From NCBI GenBank assembly GCA_023055505.1, contig JALIRH010000050.1:186001-250000 (forward strand): DNA of 64,000 bases, in the 5' to 3' direction. The stretch comes from Callipepla californica brunnescens (Eukaryota; Chordata; Aves; Galliformes; Odontophoridae). Positions 63,158-64,000 of the stretch are shown here, one piece after another; positions within the stretch are counted from its first letter, which is position 1, and each line of letters starts with the position of its first letter. A model generated the notes under the pieces. The model ran no database searches and was not told the origin of the DNA. It saw only the letters and a program-made list of their open reading frames with translations. A program made the position numbers and the translations under genes.

Positions 63158-63642
63158 TTCAGGTTTGACAGTTCCATGTTAAAATTACAGCAACACACAT
63201 ACAACAGCAATATCACCAGTCATAAATGAAGCATTTGCTGCCACAAATGTGGACACAGTGATTAATGCATGCACTGTAACAACCCTCAGCAAAGAAAACA
63301 CAACTAAAATCTGTTCAGAAAGCAATCTGTGGAGTAAAGACAATTACTGTAGTCACATTCACTGCTTTCCCAACGCCAATGCTTTCTCTTAACTATGTGT
63401 CTGTTTCATTTTCGCAAAGCCACCAGGCCAAAAAAGATCAGGAAGTGTTAGTGAGCACGGCTTGTGAATTTGACAACTTGTTGCCCTGATCTTTTTGCCT
63501 GTTTGAAGTTCATAGCTGCTTGCTTCTACTACCTTTAATAACTGTGATGCGTGGAAATTCCTGGGCCTGGCTTCTTCTATTGCAGCTGCCGCCTTTGCTC
63601 ATTTTGCTTCATGTTCCCACTCTCCCCTTTATTTCTACTTAC

Positions 63643-63826
63643 TCAAAGGGGTCGCTGGGATCAGCTCTCTGGAGCTCAGGAGGAATCGGGATTCTTTTGT
63701 AGTACATTTCCCAGTCAAAAGCTCCTCGCATGGCATCCCCTGCCTGTGCCTCGTAGCCAAAATGATTGTGGTCAATGACATCGATCATAGGACACACGAT
63801 GGTTTTGTGGTTTAGTGCAATCTGGT
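63643..63826 (-). CDS. GALNTL6: GALNTL6 internal exon, mid catalytic domain
   Basis: This 184-bp exon has 2 + 180 + 2 coding bases. The acceptor is TTTTTCAG before ACCAGATT and the donor is GTAAGT. It starts in phase 1 (the G of an Asp codon comes from the previous exon) and ends in phase 2 with GA. The 60 full codons run from [10 protein letters not shown] through [20 protein letters not shown] and [18 protein letters not shown] to ADPSDPF. The FDW at residues 36-38 is a conserved element of the GalNAc-transferase GT-A fold, and YYKRIPIP is typical of the GALNT10/GALNT17/GALNTL6 branch. The frame is open and free of frameshifts. It is the most 5' exon of the gene visible here, followed by a 32-kb intron. 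Reading past the donor meets a stop at once (TAA inside GAGTAAGT). Confidence 0.95.
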
Positions 63827-64000
63827 CTGAAAAATGAAAGTAGAAAATAGGAAATGGCATGTCTAGTCAAGCCATCTGTCATATTACTGCAAAGTGAATC
63901 CCACAGGTTTTTTGATGTTTGAAGATTGCTTGCTTTGTTTCCTGTGGCCCCCAAAACATTTCATTTATCAAATCTGTATCATGCCTTTGTCTAAGTGGAC
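63827..64000 (-). other. GALNTL6: GALNTL6 intron upstream of the FDW exon (partial)
   Basis: This is the 3' end of the preceding intron, ending in a pyrimidine-rich TTTTTCAG. The exon before it, which must end in phase 1 with the G of an Asp codon, lies outside the window. Confidence 0.85.

Larger units (their letters stand above)
31504..63642 (-). other. GALNTL6: GALNTL6 intron, about 32.1 kb
   Basis: This is the largest intron in the window, between the FDW exon and the WGGE exon. It contains five CR1 fragments, a Galluhop mariner element, a probable solo LTR and several microsatellites, listed separately. The blocks 31510-33500, 33575-37100, 37455-41880, 42450-46420, 49785-52280, 55770-59110 and 59295-62660 hold no gene, RNA or repeat that I can support beyond small runs of A, T or TA. 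The boundaries (GTAAGT donor and TTCAG acceptor) and phase 2 join the flanking exons in frame. Confidence 0.85.
1..64000 (-). other. GALNTL6: GALNTL6 gene body, internal part (five exons, partial gene)
   Basis: The whole window lies inside one transcription unit read on the minus strand. Five exons with matching splice phases give about 248 codons of a polypeptide GalNAc-transferase. Family knowledge: these are Golgi type II membrane proteins that start mucin-type O-glycosylation by moving GalNAc from UDP-GalNAc to Ser/Thr. The GALNTL6 assignment rests on subgroup residues shared with GALNT10 and GALNT17 (WGGEQ instead of the usual WGGEN, and the YYKRIPIP stretch) and on the lectin segment [20 protein letters not shown], which matches GALNTL6 better than GALNT10 as I remember them. 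Missing from the window are the cytoplasmic tail, membrane anchor, stem and DxH metal motif (beyond 64000) and the lectin beta and gamma repeats with the stop codon (before 1). Catalytic activity of GALNTL6 itself is less well established than for canonical family members. Confidence 0.93.

Overview
The window is a piece of vertebrate, almost certainly avian, nuclear DNA. It is AT-rich and intron-dominated, carries at least eight CR1 LINE fragments, and contains one internally deleted mariner element matching the Galluhop family known from chicken and relatives. That combination suggests a galliform bird such as chicken, turkey or quail; the species cannot be fixed from the sequence alone.

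Only one protein-coding gene is supported: five consecutive internal exons of GALNTL6, a polypeptide N-acetylgalactosaminyltransferase-like protein, on the minus strand. In transcript order the exons lie at 63826-63643, 31503-31386, 22161-22054, 10037-9816 and 442-326. All have AG acceptors and GT donors, and their phases (1/2, 2/0, 0/0, 0/0, 0/0) join into one uninterrupted reading frame. They encode the second half of the GT-A catalytic domain (FDW, WGGE and CSRVGH segments), the linker, and the first part (alpha repeat) of the C-terminal ricin-type lectin domain. The membrane anchor and N-terminal half of the enzyme lie beyond position 64000; the rest of the lectin domain and the 3' UTR lie before position 1.

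The rest is intron: about 9.4 kb, 12.0 kb, 9.2 kb and 32.1 kb between exons, plus partial introns at both ends. It holds CR1 fragments (about 1.2, 4.3-5.6, 12.6, 37.1, 46.4, 48.8, 53.2 and 59.1 kb), the Galluhop element (41.9-42.4 kb), a probable 355-bp solo LTR with a 6-bp target duplication 0.5 kb from the first exon (62.8-63.2 kb), and many simple repeats. The most striking are a perfect (AAGAG)n tract at 25.2 kb and an (AC)n tract at 33.5 kb. In the GALNTL6 pre-mRNA these become CU-rich and UG repeats, recognisable classes of splicing-factor binding sequence.

I found no promoter, CpG island, RNA gene, CRISPR array or second gene, and no evidence for a new biological system. The other open reading frames are short and look like chance, shadows of exons, or simple-repeat translation.
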